From: Phytohabitans sp037414955
GTDB taxonomy: Bacteria; Actinomycetota; Actinomycetes; Mycobacteriales; Micromonosporaceae
Assembly (NCBI GenBank): GCA_037414955.1
Contig: JBBEWH010000007.1
Span: 1 to 64,000 of the forward strand
Direction of reading: 5' to 3'
Length of the DNA stretch: 64,000 nucleotides
Shown: in pieces, positions 47,801 through 55,612 of the stretch
How the letters are laid out: every line of letters begins with the position of its first letter
How positions within the stretch are numbered: position 1 is the first letter of the stretch
Position numbers and translations under genes: made by a program
Notes under the pieces: model-generated
Told to the model about the DNA's origin: nothing
Seen by the model: the letters and a program-made list of their open reading frames with translations, nothing else
The model's database searches: none

Positions 47801-49809
47801 GCACCGCCGTCGCCGCCGGCGTGGCGCTGCACGCGGTCGGCGCCAGCCTGGTCCGCCCCTGGACGACCGCTGCCGCGCTCGCCATGGTGACCCTCGTCGG
47901 GCTGCTGGTCGCCGCGCTGGCCCGGCTGCAGTGGGACGTGGACGGCGCGGACATGCCACCCCACCTCGGGCAGATCGGGGGGCTCGCCGCCGGCGGGGCG
48001 CTGCTGGCCCTGCCCGGTGCGCTCGCCGCGATCGCGGCCGAGGGCGGCGCGACGGCGTCCGGCGTGCTCAGCTCCGCCCTCGTCGGCACCGGCATCGGGC
48101 TCGCCCTGATCGCGGTGACGCGCCGCCAGGTGCCGCGCTACCTGCCGCACGCGACGGTGGGCATCGCCGGCGGCGCCACGATCACCGCGATCGCGTCCGT
48201 GCCGACCGGCCTCTCCACCGGCGTGTACGCGGCCGCCGCCGCGCTCGCCGGCGTGATCGCCGAACTGCTCCGCGGCGCCACCCCCGCGCCGGAGGCCATC
48301 GTCGTGCCGCCGCAGCGCTGGTCGGTACGCCTCGGCGGGGCCTGGCGGCGGACGGAACCCGTCGAAGGCGTCGGCGGCCGCTGGTCGGTCAACCCGGCGA
48401 TGGGCGCGCTGCTGGCCGCCGCGGTGCCCACCGCGCTGGCGCTGGTCGGCATCGCGCCCCTGCTCGTCGACGCGCTGGTCGACCCGCACCTGACCGTCTA
48501 CCAGATCTGGGAAGGGCCGCCGGCCGCGCTGACCGAGGTCCGGCCGGCCGCCGACCCGACCGACGTGCTCGCCGCGCTGCTGCTGACGATCGCCGCCGCC
48601 TTCGCCGCCATCGGCTTCGGCGGTGGCCGGCCGTCGCGAGCGATCCCAGTCGTGCTGCCCGGCGCGGCGATCACCCTGCTCATCGCGCCGCTGTCGCTCG
48701 GTGCCGACTGGCCCGCCGCCACGATGGCCGCGCTCGCCGTCTTCACGCTGTCGATGCTGGGGCTCGCCATCACGGCGCCACCGGCACCGGCCGAACGCGC
48801 CCGGCCGCTGCGCATCACCCGGGTCGTGGTGTTCGTGATCGGGCTGGCCGCCGGCGGCGCCGGGCTCGCCGGCAGCCTGGCCGAACAGCCGCTCACGCTC
48901 TTCACGCTCGGCGGTGCGGTGGCCGTCGGTGCTACCGCGGCGGTGGTCGGTCAGACCCAGCGGGCCCGCATCCTCGGCTGGCTGTTCGCGGCCGTGTCGG
49001 CGGAGGGCTTCGTGCTCACCGCCGCCCTGATCGCCGGGCTGGAGCCGGAGTGGTCCGCGTTCGGGGTGCTGGCGGTCGGCGCCGCCCTGCTCGTGGTCGC
49101 GGCGACGCTGCCCAGGCTGCGCCGGCCCGAGGCCTACCGCGAGGCGGCCACCGTCGAGTGGAGCGGGTACGCGGCGGCGCTGATCGCCCTGGCCCTCGCC
49201 TACGACTCGCCGCGGCACGTGGCCGCGCTGCTCGCCGCGTGGGGCGCCGTGCTCGGCCTCGCCTCCACCCGGCCCGGCCGGCAGGCGGTCGAGCGCCGCA
49301 TCCTCTTCTGGACCGGTATCGCGTGCGAGCTGGTCGCCTGGTGGCTGCTCATGGGCATCTCCGATGTGGGCGTGCCCGAGGCGTACACCCTGCCGTTCGC
49401 CGCGCTGGCCCTGCTCATCGGCGCGGTCGAGCTGCGCCAGCGGCGGGCCCTGCCGCCGGAGGCCGGGCAGCCCGACCTGAGCAGCTGGACGGCGTACGGG
49501 CCGGCGCTGGTGGCCGCGTTCGTGCCGACCCTGGTGATCGCGCTGACCAGCGACAGCCGCACCCGCGACGCGGCGTTGCTGCTGGGCGCGGTCGTGGTGT
49601 TGACCTTCGGCGCGCGCACCCGGCAGCAGGCGCCGCTCGTGGTCGGCTCGGTGGTCACGGTGCTCACCGCGCTGCACGCGCTGACCGCGGCCGGACTGTC
49701 GTGGGTGATCCTGATCCCGGTCGGCGCGCTGCTGATGCTGTTCGGCGCCACCAGCGAGAGCCGCCGCCGCACCCAGGAACGGTTCCGCGCCGTCACCCGC
49801 ATGCGCTGA
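44869..49809 (+). CDS. Giant polytopic membrane protein with N-terminal zinc ribbon (SCO7613-like)
   Basis: The protein has 1646 residues. The N-terminus has a zinc ribbon, CPSCGREIQPAPQCPHCGAD (C-x2-C ... C-x2-C, residues 6-25), a short coiled coil (LAEELTKIDRAIADLKRDEV, near 29-55), a basic stretch, and a proline-rich linker. From about residue 145 to the end it consists almost entirely of hydrophobic Ala/Val/Leu/Gly helices, several dozen in total, with repeated blocks such as LLLIGAVLLILAPSIDAGRR and FARIAQMLFPDAILAVGALI. It resembles the SCO7613 C-terminal family of large actinobacterial membrane proteins; function unknown. GAGAGGTGCC precedes ATG 44869. Confidence 0.8.
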   Translation: MATYPCPSCGREIQPAPQCPHCGADQDRLAEELTKIDRAIADLKRDEVRIAKELKLNAQALQAAQFQRGILGHANRQRAQQATKSRRVVRTRIGRQSPTAAAPSGPPRVPRQPAAAAAPPPPPTPPPPPPPGEGGGQPEASPREVQNIYLGLGALLLAVAAVVFAAVAISSFGVVSRLVILLAATAIMLVAPPLIARRGLTSTAETIAGVGLMLIPLDGYALWAVSPPESVPGAVIAGVVFLVAALAAAWYGGVTGFSVPRYATVVALQPILPLLAYEWIGGPTGWALVSAGVAALNLLLTRVLAAPPRLTVPAPAPPETEPAETEPGERADRPESAPEEADAVVTPAGGPRTGARQPTVPRPAVWLQPVTWILHGVAVAAALVFAVVATVDAGTVPGAVAAGLALVLAAVIGLAGARAAGQEPLPDIAAGVLTLAVIGAAGRVLSVAVPDETLLLISIVIVLTGLGVRALPEDARRGPQLASAAALIVVGVVVAGAAVRAAIAPIEAALPVWEADLSAYQEKISTAVGDVGWQLAVSALLLTFAAVLALPPEARRESAVAGVAVAALAAPASFALPWAAAPWLPVLAAIGIGVTGLYARTPTAARAHVAGAAVVGLAGAGAALARPALTGAVLTALALAGVLIATAASWLVEQVDALRDEPAPAQLVRVGPAAGLVGDWAAGGAAFALPGAVAATVAAITAVPGEPPAAVPVLAAAFVAVCGTLGYAAMAQVAWRRISLPLTAGTGLGAFAVTAAAFGAPGASAWDAWVGALLLIGAVLLILAPSIDAGRRSDRVLDGADYAAAAATAGLIGTFARIAQMLFPDAILAVGALIILLVAVGVRAMPPEWRRGPVLGVAVSGAVIGVIAGYTALSGGLRVLATPGALWAADLSAWPAGDVGLGWQAPVALALLAGAAAIVLPRPWSYNVAGFCVGLATIGAPLALGLPWWSPMLVGGAVATVYGVAAVLAADPRAGLARTAVAAGVALHAVGASLVRPWTTAAALAMVTLVGLLVAALARLQWDVDGADMPPHLGQIGGLAAGGALLALPGALAAIAAEGGATASGVLSSALVGTGIGLALIAVTRRQVPRYLPHATVGIAGGATITAIASVPTGLSTGVYAAAAALAGVIAELLRGATPAPEAIVVPPQRWSVRLGGAWRRTEPVEGVGGRWSVNPAMGALLAAAVPTALALVGIAPLLVDALVDPHLTVYQIWEGPPAALTEVRPAADPTDVLAALLLTIAAAFAAIGFGGGRPSRAIPVVLPGAAITLLIAPLSLGADWPAATMAALAVFTLSMLGLAITAPPAPAERARPLRITRVVVFVIGLAAGGAGLAGSLAEQPLTLFTLGGAVAVGATAAVVGQTQRARILGWLFAAVSAEGFVLTAALIAGLEPEWSAFGVLAVGAALLVVAATLPRLRRPEAYREAATVEWSGYAAALIALALAYDSPRHVAALLAAWGAVLGLASTRPGRQAVERRILFWTGIACELVAWWLLMGISDVGVPEAYTLPFAALALLIGAVELRQRRALPPEAGQPDLSSWTAYGPALVAAFVPTLVIALTSDSRTRDAALLLGAVVVLTFGARTRQQAPLVVGSVVTVLTALHALTAAGLSWVILIPVGALLMLFGATSESRRRTQERFRAVTRMR

Positions 49810-49810
49810 C

Positions 49811-49877
49811 CCTCTTCATGATCAAGGCGTCCCTCAGGTAGCTCTAACGACTACAGGGACGCCTTGATCATGAGAGG
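49811..49877. repeat. Family A palindrome, copy 11
   Basis: CATGATCAAGGCGTCCCT (49817-49834) pairs with its complement at 49855-49872, and the flanking CCTCTT and GAGAGG extend the stem imperfectly. It sits 2 bp after the giant membrane protein gene (stop 49809) and before recQ (start 49916), both rightward. Confidence 0.88.
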
Positions 49878-49915
49878 GGACGCGGGCGCGCATCGGGCGG
49901 TCGTAGGATCGCCGG

Positions 49916-51754
49916 GTGGCTCCCGCGGCAGAAGTAGAACTTGAGACCGAGGCGCTCCGCACCCTGCGCCGCGTCTTTGGATACGACAGCTTCCGGGGTG
50001 AGCAGCGCGAGATCATCGAGCACGTCATCGGCGGCGGCGACGCGCTCGTCCTCATGCCCACCGGTGGCGGCAAGTCGCTCTGCTACCAGATTCCCGCCCT
50101 GGTCCGCGACGGCGTGGCCGTGGTGATCTCGCCGCTCATCGCGCTCATGCAGGACCAGGTCGACGCGCTGCGCGCACTCGGCGTGCGGGCCGGCTTCCTC
50201 AACTCGACGCTCGACTTCGACGGTCGCCGGGCGGTCGAGGCGGCGTTCGTCGGCGGCGACCTCGACCTGCTCTACCTGGCGCCGGAGGCGCTCGGCACCC
50301 CAGGTGTGCAGCGGCTGCTCGACCGCGGCCGGATCGCGCTCTTCGCCATCGACGAGGCGCACTGCGTGTCGCAGTGGGGTCACGACTTCCGCCCCGACTA
50401 CCTGGCGCTGTCGATGCTGCACGAGCGCTGGCCCGACGTGCCCCGCATCGCGCTCACCGCCACCGCCACGACCGCCACCCACGCGGAGATCGCCCGGCGG
50501 CTCCAGCTGACCGACGCCCGTCACTTCGTGGCGAGCTTCGACCGGCCCAACATCCAGTACCGGATCGTGCCCAAGGCCGAGCCCCGCAAGCAGCTCCTGC
50601 ACCTGCTGCGCACGGAGCACGCGGGCGACGCCGGCATCGTCTACTGCCTGTCGCGCGCCTCGGTGGAGAAGATCGCCGGGTTCCTGATGGACAACGGCAT
50701 CACCGCGCTGCCCTACCACGCCGGTCTCGACGCGGCCACCCGCGCCGCCAACCAGGCCCGCTTCCTGCGCGAAGACGGGCTGGTCATGGTCGCCACGATC
50801 GCGTTCGGCATGGGCATCGACAAGCCCGACGTGCGCTTCGTCGCCCACCTCGACCTGCCCAAGTCGGTCGAGGGCTACTACCAGGAGACCGGCCGCGCCG
50901 GGCGGGACGGCCTCCCTTCGACCGCCTGGCTGGCGTACGGGCTGCAGGACGTCGTGCAGCTGCGCAAGCTGATCGACGGCTCCGAGGGCGACCTGGCGCA
51001 CCGCCGCAACCTCGCCGCCCACCTCGACGCGATGCTGGCGCTCTGCGAGACGGTCGAGTGCCGGCGGGTGCGGCTACTGGCGTATTTCGGCCAGGAGAGC
51101 GGCCCGTGCGGCAACTGCGACACCTGCCTCACGCCGCCGGAGTCGTGGGACGGCACGATCGCCGCGCAGAAGCTGCTCTCCACGGTGCTGCGGCTGCACC
51201 GCGAGCGCGGGCAGCGGTTCGGCGCCACCCAGTCGATCGACATCCTGCTGGGGAAGAAGACCGACAAGGTCACCCAGCACCGCCACGACCAGCTCACCGT
51301 CTTCGGCATCGGCACCGAGCTGAGCGAGAGCGAGTGGCGGGCGGTGGTGCGTCAACTCCTGGCGCAAGACCTGCTCGCGGTCGAAGGCGAGTACGGCACG
51401 CTCGCCCTCACCGAGGGCAGCAAGGCGGTGCTGAGCCGGCAGCGCGAGGTCAAGCTGCGCCGCGAGCCCGAGCGCGCGGCCGCGGCCCGGGCCGCCAAGA
51501 AGGCGAAGGCCGAGGGCGCCGAGCTGCCGCCGTCGGCGGCGCCGCTCTTCGAACGGCTGCGCGCCTGGCGGGCCGCGATGGCCAAGGAGCAAGGCGTGCC
51601 GGCATACGTGATCTTCCATGACGCCACGCTCCGGCAGATCGCCACCGAGGCGCCGGCGACGCTGGCCGCGCTGAGCACGGTGAGCGGGGTCGGCGAGGCC
51701 AAGCTGGCCAAGTTCGGCCAACAAATCCTCGACACCCTCGCGGCTCCCTCATGA
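49916..51754 (+). CDS. recQ: ATP-dependent DNA helicase RecQ
   Basis: This 612-residue 3'-5' helicase acts in recombination and fork repair. Motif I is VLMPTGGGKSLCYQIP (near residue 45) and motif II FAIDEAHCVSQWGHDFRPDY (near 143), with the RecQ aromatic-rich loop. Motif VI is YYQETGRAGRDG (near 321). The zinc-binding cysteines are in CETVECRRVRLLAYFGQESG and CGNCDTCL (near 377-407). The RQC winged helix follows, with a C-terminal HRDC domain ending TLAALSTVSGVGEAKLAKFG. The start is GTG 49916. The stop TGA lies in the TGATCA of the following palindrome. Confidence 0.97.
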   Translation: MAPAAEVELETEALRTLRRVFGYDSFRGEQREIIEHVIGGGDALVLMPTGGGKSLCYQIPALVRDGVAVVISPLIALMQDQVDALRALGVRAGFLNSTLDFDGRRAVEAAFVGGDLDLLYLAPEALGTPGVQRLLDRGRIALFAIDEAHCVSQWGHDFRPDYLALSMLHERWPDVPRIALTATATTATHAEIARRLQLTDARHFVASFDRPNIQYRIVPKAEPRKQLLHLLRTEHAGDAGIVYCLSRASVEKIAGFLMDNGITALPYHAGLDAATRAANQARFLREDGLVMVATIAFGMGIDKPDVRFVAHLDLPKSVEGYYQETGRAGRDGLPSTAWLAYGLQDVVQLRKLIDGSEGDLAHRRNLAAHLDAMLALCETVECRRVRLLAYFGQESGPCGNCDTCLTPPESWDGTIAAQKLLSTVLRLHRERGQRFGATQSIDILLGKKTDKVTQHRHDQLTVFGIGTELSESEWRAVVRQLLAQDLLAVEGEYGTLALTEGSKAVLSRQREVKLRREPERAAAARAAKKAKAEGAELPPSAAPLFERLRAWRAAMAKEQGVPAYVIFHDATLRQIATEAPATLAALSTVSGVGEAKLAKFGQQILDTLAAPS

Positions 51755-51791
51755 TCAGGTTTGGGTTTACCTGAGGGACGCCTTGATCATG
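51750..51791. repeat. Family A palindrome, copy 12 (left arm truncated)
   Basis: CATGATCAGG (51750-51759) is followed by TTTGGGTTTACC and then a complete right arm, GAGGGACGCCTTGATCATG (51773-51791). Both convergent genes use its TGA: recQ at 51752-51754 and purE at the complement of 51787-51789. Confidence 0.8.
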
Positions 51792-52281
51792 GGGCTTGGC
51801 GGGAGGCGCGGAGGGCGGTGTCCTTCTCCGTGACCAGGTTCACCAGATCATCCTGAAACGCGACCATCCGGGCGCGCAGCGCCTCGTCGGACGCGGCCAG
51901 GATGCGCACCGCGAGCAGACCGGCGTTGCGGGCGCCGCCGATCGAGACGGTGGCCACCGGCACGCCGGCCGGCATCTGCACGATCGACAGCAGCGAGTCC
52001 ATGCCGTCGAGGTACTTGAGCGGCACCGGCACCCCGATCACCGGCAGCGGGGTCACGGACGCGACCATGCCGGGCAGGTGGGCGGCGCCCCCGGCACCCG
52101 CGATGATCACCTGGAGACCCCGTCCGGCGGCCGCTTGGGCGTACTCGATCATGCCGACCGGAGTGCGGTGCGCCGAGACGACCCGCACTTCGTAGGTGAC
52201 ATCGAACTCTTCCAGCGCCTCGGCGGCGGCCTTCATGGTCGGCCAGTCCGAGTCGCTCCCCATGATCACGCCGACGGTCAC
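51787..52281 (-). CDS. purE: 5-(carboxyamino)imidazole ribonucleotide mutase
   Basis: This 164-residue enzyme moves the carboxylate of N5-CAIR to carbon, the second half of the de novo purine carboxylation step started by PurK. VGVIMGSDSDWPTMKAAAEA opens the protein. The catalytic histidine is in VVSAHRTPVGMIEYA (near residue 44), followed by IIAGAGGAAHLPGMVASVT and MPAGVPVATVSIGGARNAGL. GTG 52281 is chosen because GGGAGAGATC precedes it; a TTG at 52299 lies inside the family E element. The gene is downstream of purK in the same direction. The stop codon comes from the palindrome. Confidence 0.96.
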   Translation of the reverse strand: MTVGVIMGSDSDWPTMKAAAEALEEFDVTYEVRVVSAHRTPVGMIEYAQAAAGRGLQVIIAGAGGAAHLPGMVASVTPLPVIGVPVPLKYLDGMDSLLSIVQMPAGVPVATVSIGGARNAGLLAVRILAASDEALRARMVAFQDDLVNLVTEKDTALRASRQAP

Positions 52282-52290
52282 GATCTCTCC

Positions 52291-52376
52291 CTCGATCAAG
52301 GAACAACGCGCCGATCAAGGGCAAAGGCACCCGGAATAGAGATCAAACCATGTGCTTTTGTCCTTGATCGGCGGGG
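52291..52376. repeat. Family E element, copy 3, between purK and purE
   Basis: CGATCAAGGAACAACGCGCC (52293-52312) holds the leading repeat; the second CCGATCAAGGGCAAAGGCAC (52311-52330) pairs with GTGCTTTTGTCCTTGATCGG (52352-52371), with CCCGGAATAGAGATCAAACC inside. It fills the gap between purK (stop 52378) and purE (start 52281), placing a strong hairpin inside a two-gene pathway operon. Confidence 0.8.
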
Positions 52377-52377
52377 C

Positions 52378-53508
52378 TTAGGGGGTGCCTTGGTGGAGCC
52401 AGCGGGCGGCGTGCGCGGCGCTCGCGCGGACCGCTGCCAGGTCATCGCCTAACGCGGTTACGTGGGCGATTTTGCGGCCGGGGCGGATCTGTTTGCCGTA
52501 CAGGTGCACCTTCACCCCGGGCTCGGCCGCGAAGAGGTGGTGCAGCCGCTCGTCGATGCTGATGCCGCCGGGTGGGCCGCCGAGCACGTTGGCCATCACC
52601 ACGGCCGGCGCGGTCAGCGACGTGTCGCCCATCGGGTAGTCGAGCACCGCCCGCAGGTGCTGCTCGAACTGCGACGTGCGGGCGCCCTCGATGGTCCAGT
52701 GGCCGGAGTTGTGCGGCCGCATCGCCAGCTCGTTCACCACAAGCCGACCATTGGACACTTCGAACAGTTCGACGGCCAACAGGCCCACCACGTCGAGCGC
52801 GGTGGCGAGGTCGATGGCGAGCTGCTGAGCGGCGACAGCCAGCTCCTCGGGCAGGTCGGGGGCGGGCGCGAGCACCTCGACGCAGATGCCGTCGCGCTGC
52901 ACGGTCTCCACCACCGGGTACGCCGCCACCTGGCCGAATGGCGAGCGGGCCACCTGGACGGCCAGCTCGCGCCGCATCGCCACCCGTTCCTCGAGGATCA
53001 GGTCGACGTCCGGCAACGGCGAATCCGGAGACAGCATCCAGACGCCGCGCCCGTCGTACCCGCCGCGGACCGCCTTGGCGACCACGGGCCAGCCCACCTC
53101 CGCGCCGAAGGCCGCCAGGTCCGCCGCGGCGGAGCGCCAGCGCGGCACCGGAGCGCCGAGCGCCGCCAGCCGCTCGCGCATCGCGCGCTTGTCCTGCGCG
53201 TACCGCAGCGCGTCCGCGCCCGGGTACACCGTGACGCCCTCGGCGGCGAGCGCGCGGATGTGCTCGCTCGGCACGTGCTCGTGGTCGAAGGTGACCACAT
53301 CGCAGCCCTTGGCGAACGTGCGCAGCGCGGCCAGGTCGGTGTGGTCGCCGAAGTGCACGTCCGCGGCGACCAGGGCGGCACCGTCGTCGGGTGCGGAAGC
53401 GAGCACGCGCAACGACTGGCCGAGGGCGATCGCCGCCTGGTGGGTCATGCGGGCGAGTTGACCACCGCCCACCATGCCGACGACCGGCAAACCGGTTCGA
53501 GTGTCCAT
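52378..53508 (-). CDS. purK: 5-(carboxyamino)imidazole ribonucleotide synthase
   Basis: This 376-residue ATP-grasp enzyme carboxylates AIR with bicarbonate and ATP to N5-CAIR. The start PVVGMVGGGQLARMTHQAAI is typical. VVTFDHEHVPSEHIRALAAE lies near residue 70, the ATP-grasp loop VVAKAVRGGYDGRGVWML near 142, and VVNELAMRPHNSGHWTIEGA near 256 carries metal-binding and substrate residues. It begins only 12 bp past the stop of the asparagine-synthetase-like gene, so the three leftward genes may be co-transcribed. Synteny: Rv3276c. Confidence 0.96.
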   Translation of the reverse strand: MDTRTGLPVVGMVGGGQLARMTHQAAIALGQSLRVLASAPDDGAALVAADVHFGDHTDLAALRTFAKGCDVVTFDHEHVPSEHIRALAAEGVTVYPGADALRYAQDKRAMRERLAALGAPVPRWRSAAADLAAFGAEVGWPVVAKAVRGGYDGRGVWMLSPDSPLPDVDLILEERVAMRRELAVQVARSPFGQVAAYPVVETVQRDGICVEVLAPAPDLPEELAVAAQQLAIDLATALDVVGLLAVELFEVSNGRLVVNELAMRPHNSGHWTIEGARTSQFEQHLRAVLDYPMGDTSLTAPAVVMANVLGGPPGGISIDERLHHLFAAEPGVKVHLYGKQIRPGRKIAHVTALGDDLAAVRASAAHAARWLHQGTP

Positions 53509-53520
53509 GTCGGCGTCAGC

Positions 53521-55509
53521 CTAACCACCGCGCTTCTTGCCGCGCGGCTTGCGGGCGGGCGGCGTGGTCAGCGCCACCACGATCGGGTGGCCGGGCGGGA
53601 ACGGGTCGTCCGCGCACAACGCGGCGGCGGCGTCCGGGTCCAGGTCGCCGGCGACGCCGAGCACGCCCGCGGAGCCCACGACCGCGCAGCCGGCCAGTGC
53701 CGCGTACGTGTCCTCGGGCAGCGCCGTGCGCAGGGCGGCCAGGACATCCGCCGCGACCCGATCCGGCTCGTCGGGTGGCAGCGTGACCGCCACGTCGTCG
53801 ACGCCTGGTCCGCGTACCCCATGCACCGCCGCCGGACCGGCCGCGGCCCGCAGCGGGCCGACCTGCTCGAGCGCCACCTGGGCCGTCCATGGGCTGTCCA
53901 GGCCGGCGGACGGCCGGGCGACGCGGTGCAGCGCCCGCGCCACCAGCCCGGGGCGGATGTCCCAGACCGGCCGGGTGCGGCCCTGCGTCGCCGCGACCGG
54001 CCGGGCGGCGAGCAGCACGCACCAGGACCCCCGGCGCGGCACCTTGAGCCGTTGCTCAGCCACGTACCAGGCGATCTTCTCGGGCAGCTTGGCGCCGTCC
54101 GTGAACGTCTCGGTGGCTACCGGCGTGCGGGTCCACGTCGCACCACCCGCCCGGATCTCCGGATGCACCCGGCGCGGGGTCTGTTCGGACGGCTGCATGA
54201 GCCGCAGCCAGCGCTCCACCACGTACCGGCGGAACAGCGCCCCCGTGTCGACCTGGCCGTCCGCGAAGAGCGCCGCCAGGGCGGCCCGGGCCGCCCGCTG
54301 CGTCCCGGCCAGCCGGGGGTGCAGCAGCGCGGCGGTCAGCTCGGCGCGCATCCGCAGGAGCACGTCGCGCAGCGGCGGCTGCAGGCTGTGCCCGGCGTTG
54401 GCGGTGGCGAACCTCGCGGCCGCCGTCGGCAGCGTGCCCTCCACGATCGCGGCCAGCTCGGCGCGCAGCACCGGCCCGGTGGACGCGAGCGCGCGCAGCG
54501 GGAACCGCATGGTGACGCCGTACCGGCTCTCCAGCCGGTCCGCGACCCGGGACAGGTGCGCACCGCCGCCCGCCGTGTCGATCAGCGTGTCCACCTCGCC
54601 GGCCGTCGCGCGGGCGGTGGCCCAGGTCAGGTAGGTGTCCAGGTCCGGCACCGGCTCGCCGAGGTCGGCGAGGAGGCCGTCGAGGTCGAGCTCGTCGGCG
54701 AAGAACGGCTGCGCGCGATGCCGCACGCTGGTCGCCGCGACCGGCCCCAGCACGGCGGCCGCGTAGTCGGCCGCCGCCGTGGTCAGGCCCGGGAAGGTCG
54801 CCGAGTACACCATGAGCAGGCGCGGCCCGTTCCCGCCGGTGAGCGCCGCGCCGACGGTGGCCGCGCCGGCCAGGCCGTGCCCGAACCGCACGCCGACCCG
54901 GCCCCGACCGATCGCCGCGTCCAGCACCGACCGCGCGAACCGTCCGGTGCCGTCGCGGGTAGGCGCGGTTTTCCGGGTACGCGCACCGCCGATGATCTCG
55001 ACCACCTCGCCCGGCAGCAGCCGGCGGATCCCGGCGTAGAAGGTGGCGCTGGTGTCGTCGCACGCGCCGGTGGCGATGAACCGCGACACCACGCCCTCGT
55101 CGGGCTCGGCCGGCACGCCGGCGGCGATCAGCGCGGCCGGCTCCGAGGCGACCAGCACCCCGGTCGGCGTCGCGGCGTAGTAGAGCGGCGGCCCGTCGCC
55201 GTTGCGGACGAGCACCAGGCCGTGGCGGTCCGGATCGGCCAGGATCAGCGCGTACGGCTCGTCGCCGGCCAGCAGCGCGGCGGGTCCCCGGTCGGCGTAC
55301 CCGGCGACGAGCGCGCTGACCTCGGCGATCCCGTCGACCGCGACCGCGATCCGGCCGTGCTCGCTGACCGCCGGCAGGCTCGCGCGCACCAGCAGCCGGA
55401 GGCTGCCGACGTGCCACGTCGCGGATTCCGGCCCGCGCCGCGCGAGCGCGGTGGAGAGCGCGGTCAGCGCGCTCGGGGGCGCCCCAATGGTCCCAGCAAT
55501 TCCGGCCAT
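53521..55509 (-). CDS. Degenerate asparagine-synthetase-like protein with F420-ligase-like C-terminal domain
   Basis: The protein has 662 residues. The N-terminal 180 residues have the class II amidotransferase layout (MAGIAGTIG, ARRGPESATWH, ALLAGDEPYALILAD), but the obligatory cysteine 2 is alanine. The central 300 residues resemble the AsnB synthetase domain, but the SGGxDS pyrophosphate loop is replaced by FGHGLAGAATVGAA (near 209). About residues 465-600 (KLPEKIAWYVAEQRLKVPRR, AATQGRTRPVWDIRPGLVAR, GLDSPWTAQVALEQVGPLRA) resemble F420-0 gamma-glutamyl ligase-like proteins. A basic tail RKPRGKKRGG ends it. Likely no asparagine synthesis; a binding or repurposed role is an inference. Confidence 0.8.
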   Translation of the reverse strand: MAGIAGTIGAPPSALTALSTALARRGPESATWHVGSLRLLVRASLPAVSEHGRIAVAVDGIAEVSALVAGYADRGPAALLAGDEPYALILADPDRHGLVLVRNGDGPPLYYAATPTGVLVASEPAALIAAGVPAEPDEGVVSRFIATGACDDTSATFYAGIRRLLPGEVVEIIGGARTRKTAPTRDGTGRFARSVLDAAIGRGRVGVRFGHGLAGAATVGAALTGGNGPRLLMVYSATFPGLTTAAADYAAAVLGPVAATSVRHRAQPFFADELDLDGLLADLGEPVPDLDTYLTWATARATAGEVDTLIDTAGGGAHLSRVADRLESRYGVTMRFPLRALASTGPVLRAELAAIVEGTLPTAAARFATANAGHSLQPPLRDVLLRMRAELTAALLHPRLAGTQRAARAALAALFADGQVDTGALFRRYVVERWLRLMQPSEQTPRRVHPEIRAGGATWTRTPVATETFTDGAKLPEKIAWYVAEQRLKVPRRGSWCVLLAARPVAATQGRTRPVWDIRPGLVARALHRVARPSAGLDSPWTAQVALEQVGPLRAAAGPAAVHGVRGPGVDDVAVTLPPDEPDRVAADVLAALRTALPEDTYAALAGCAVVGSAGVLGVAGDLDPDAAAALCADDPFPPGHPIVVALTTPPARKPRGKKRGG

Positions 55510-55612
55510 TCGGGCATTTTACCCATACCCGCCTTAGGGCGAATCCCGCATCACCGGTCGCCATGCCGTGCCAGCTGGACCCGTCTGCTACTGCAAACTA
55601 TGGCGGTTCCGA

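Noticed and set aside
46396..49677. A 1093-codon minus-strand open frame
   Set aside because: It is antisense to the giant membrane protein, with arginine/glutamine-rich low-complexity translation and no motifs.
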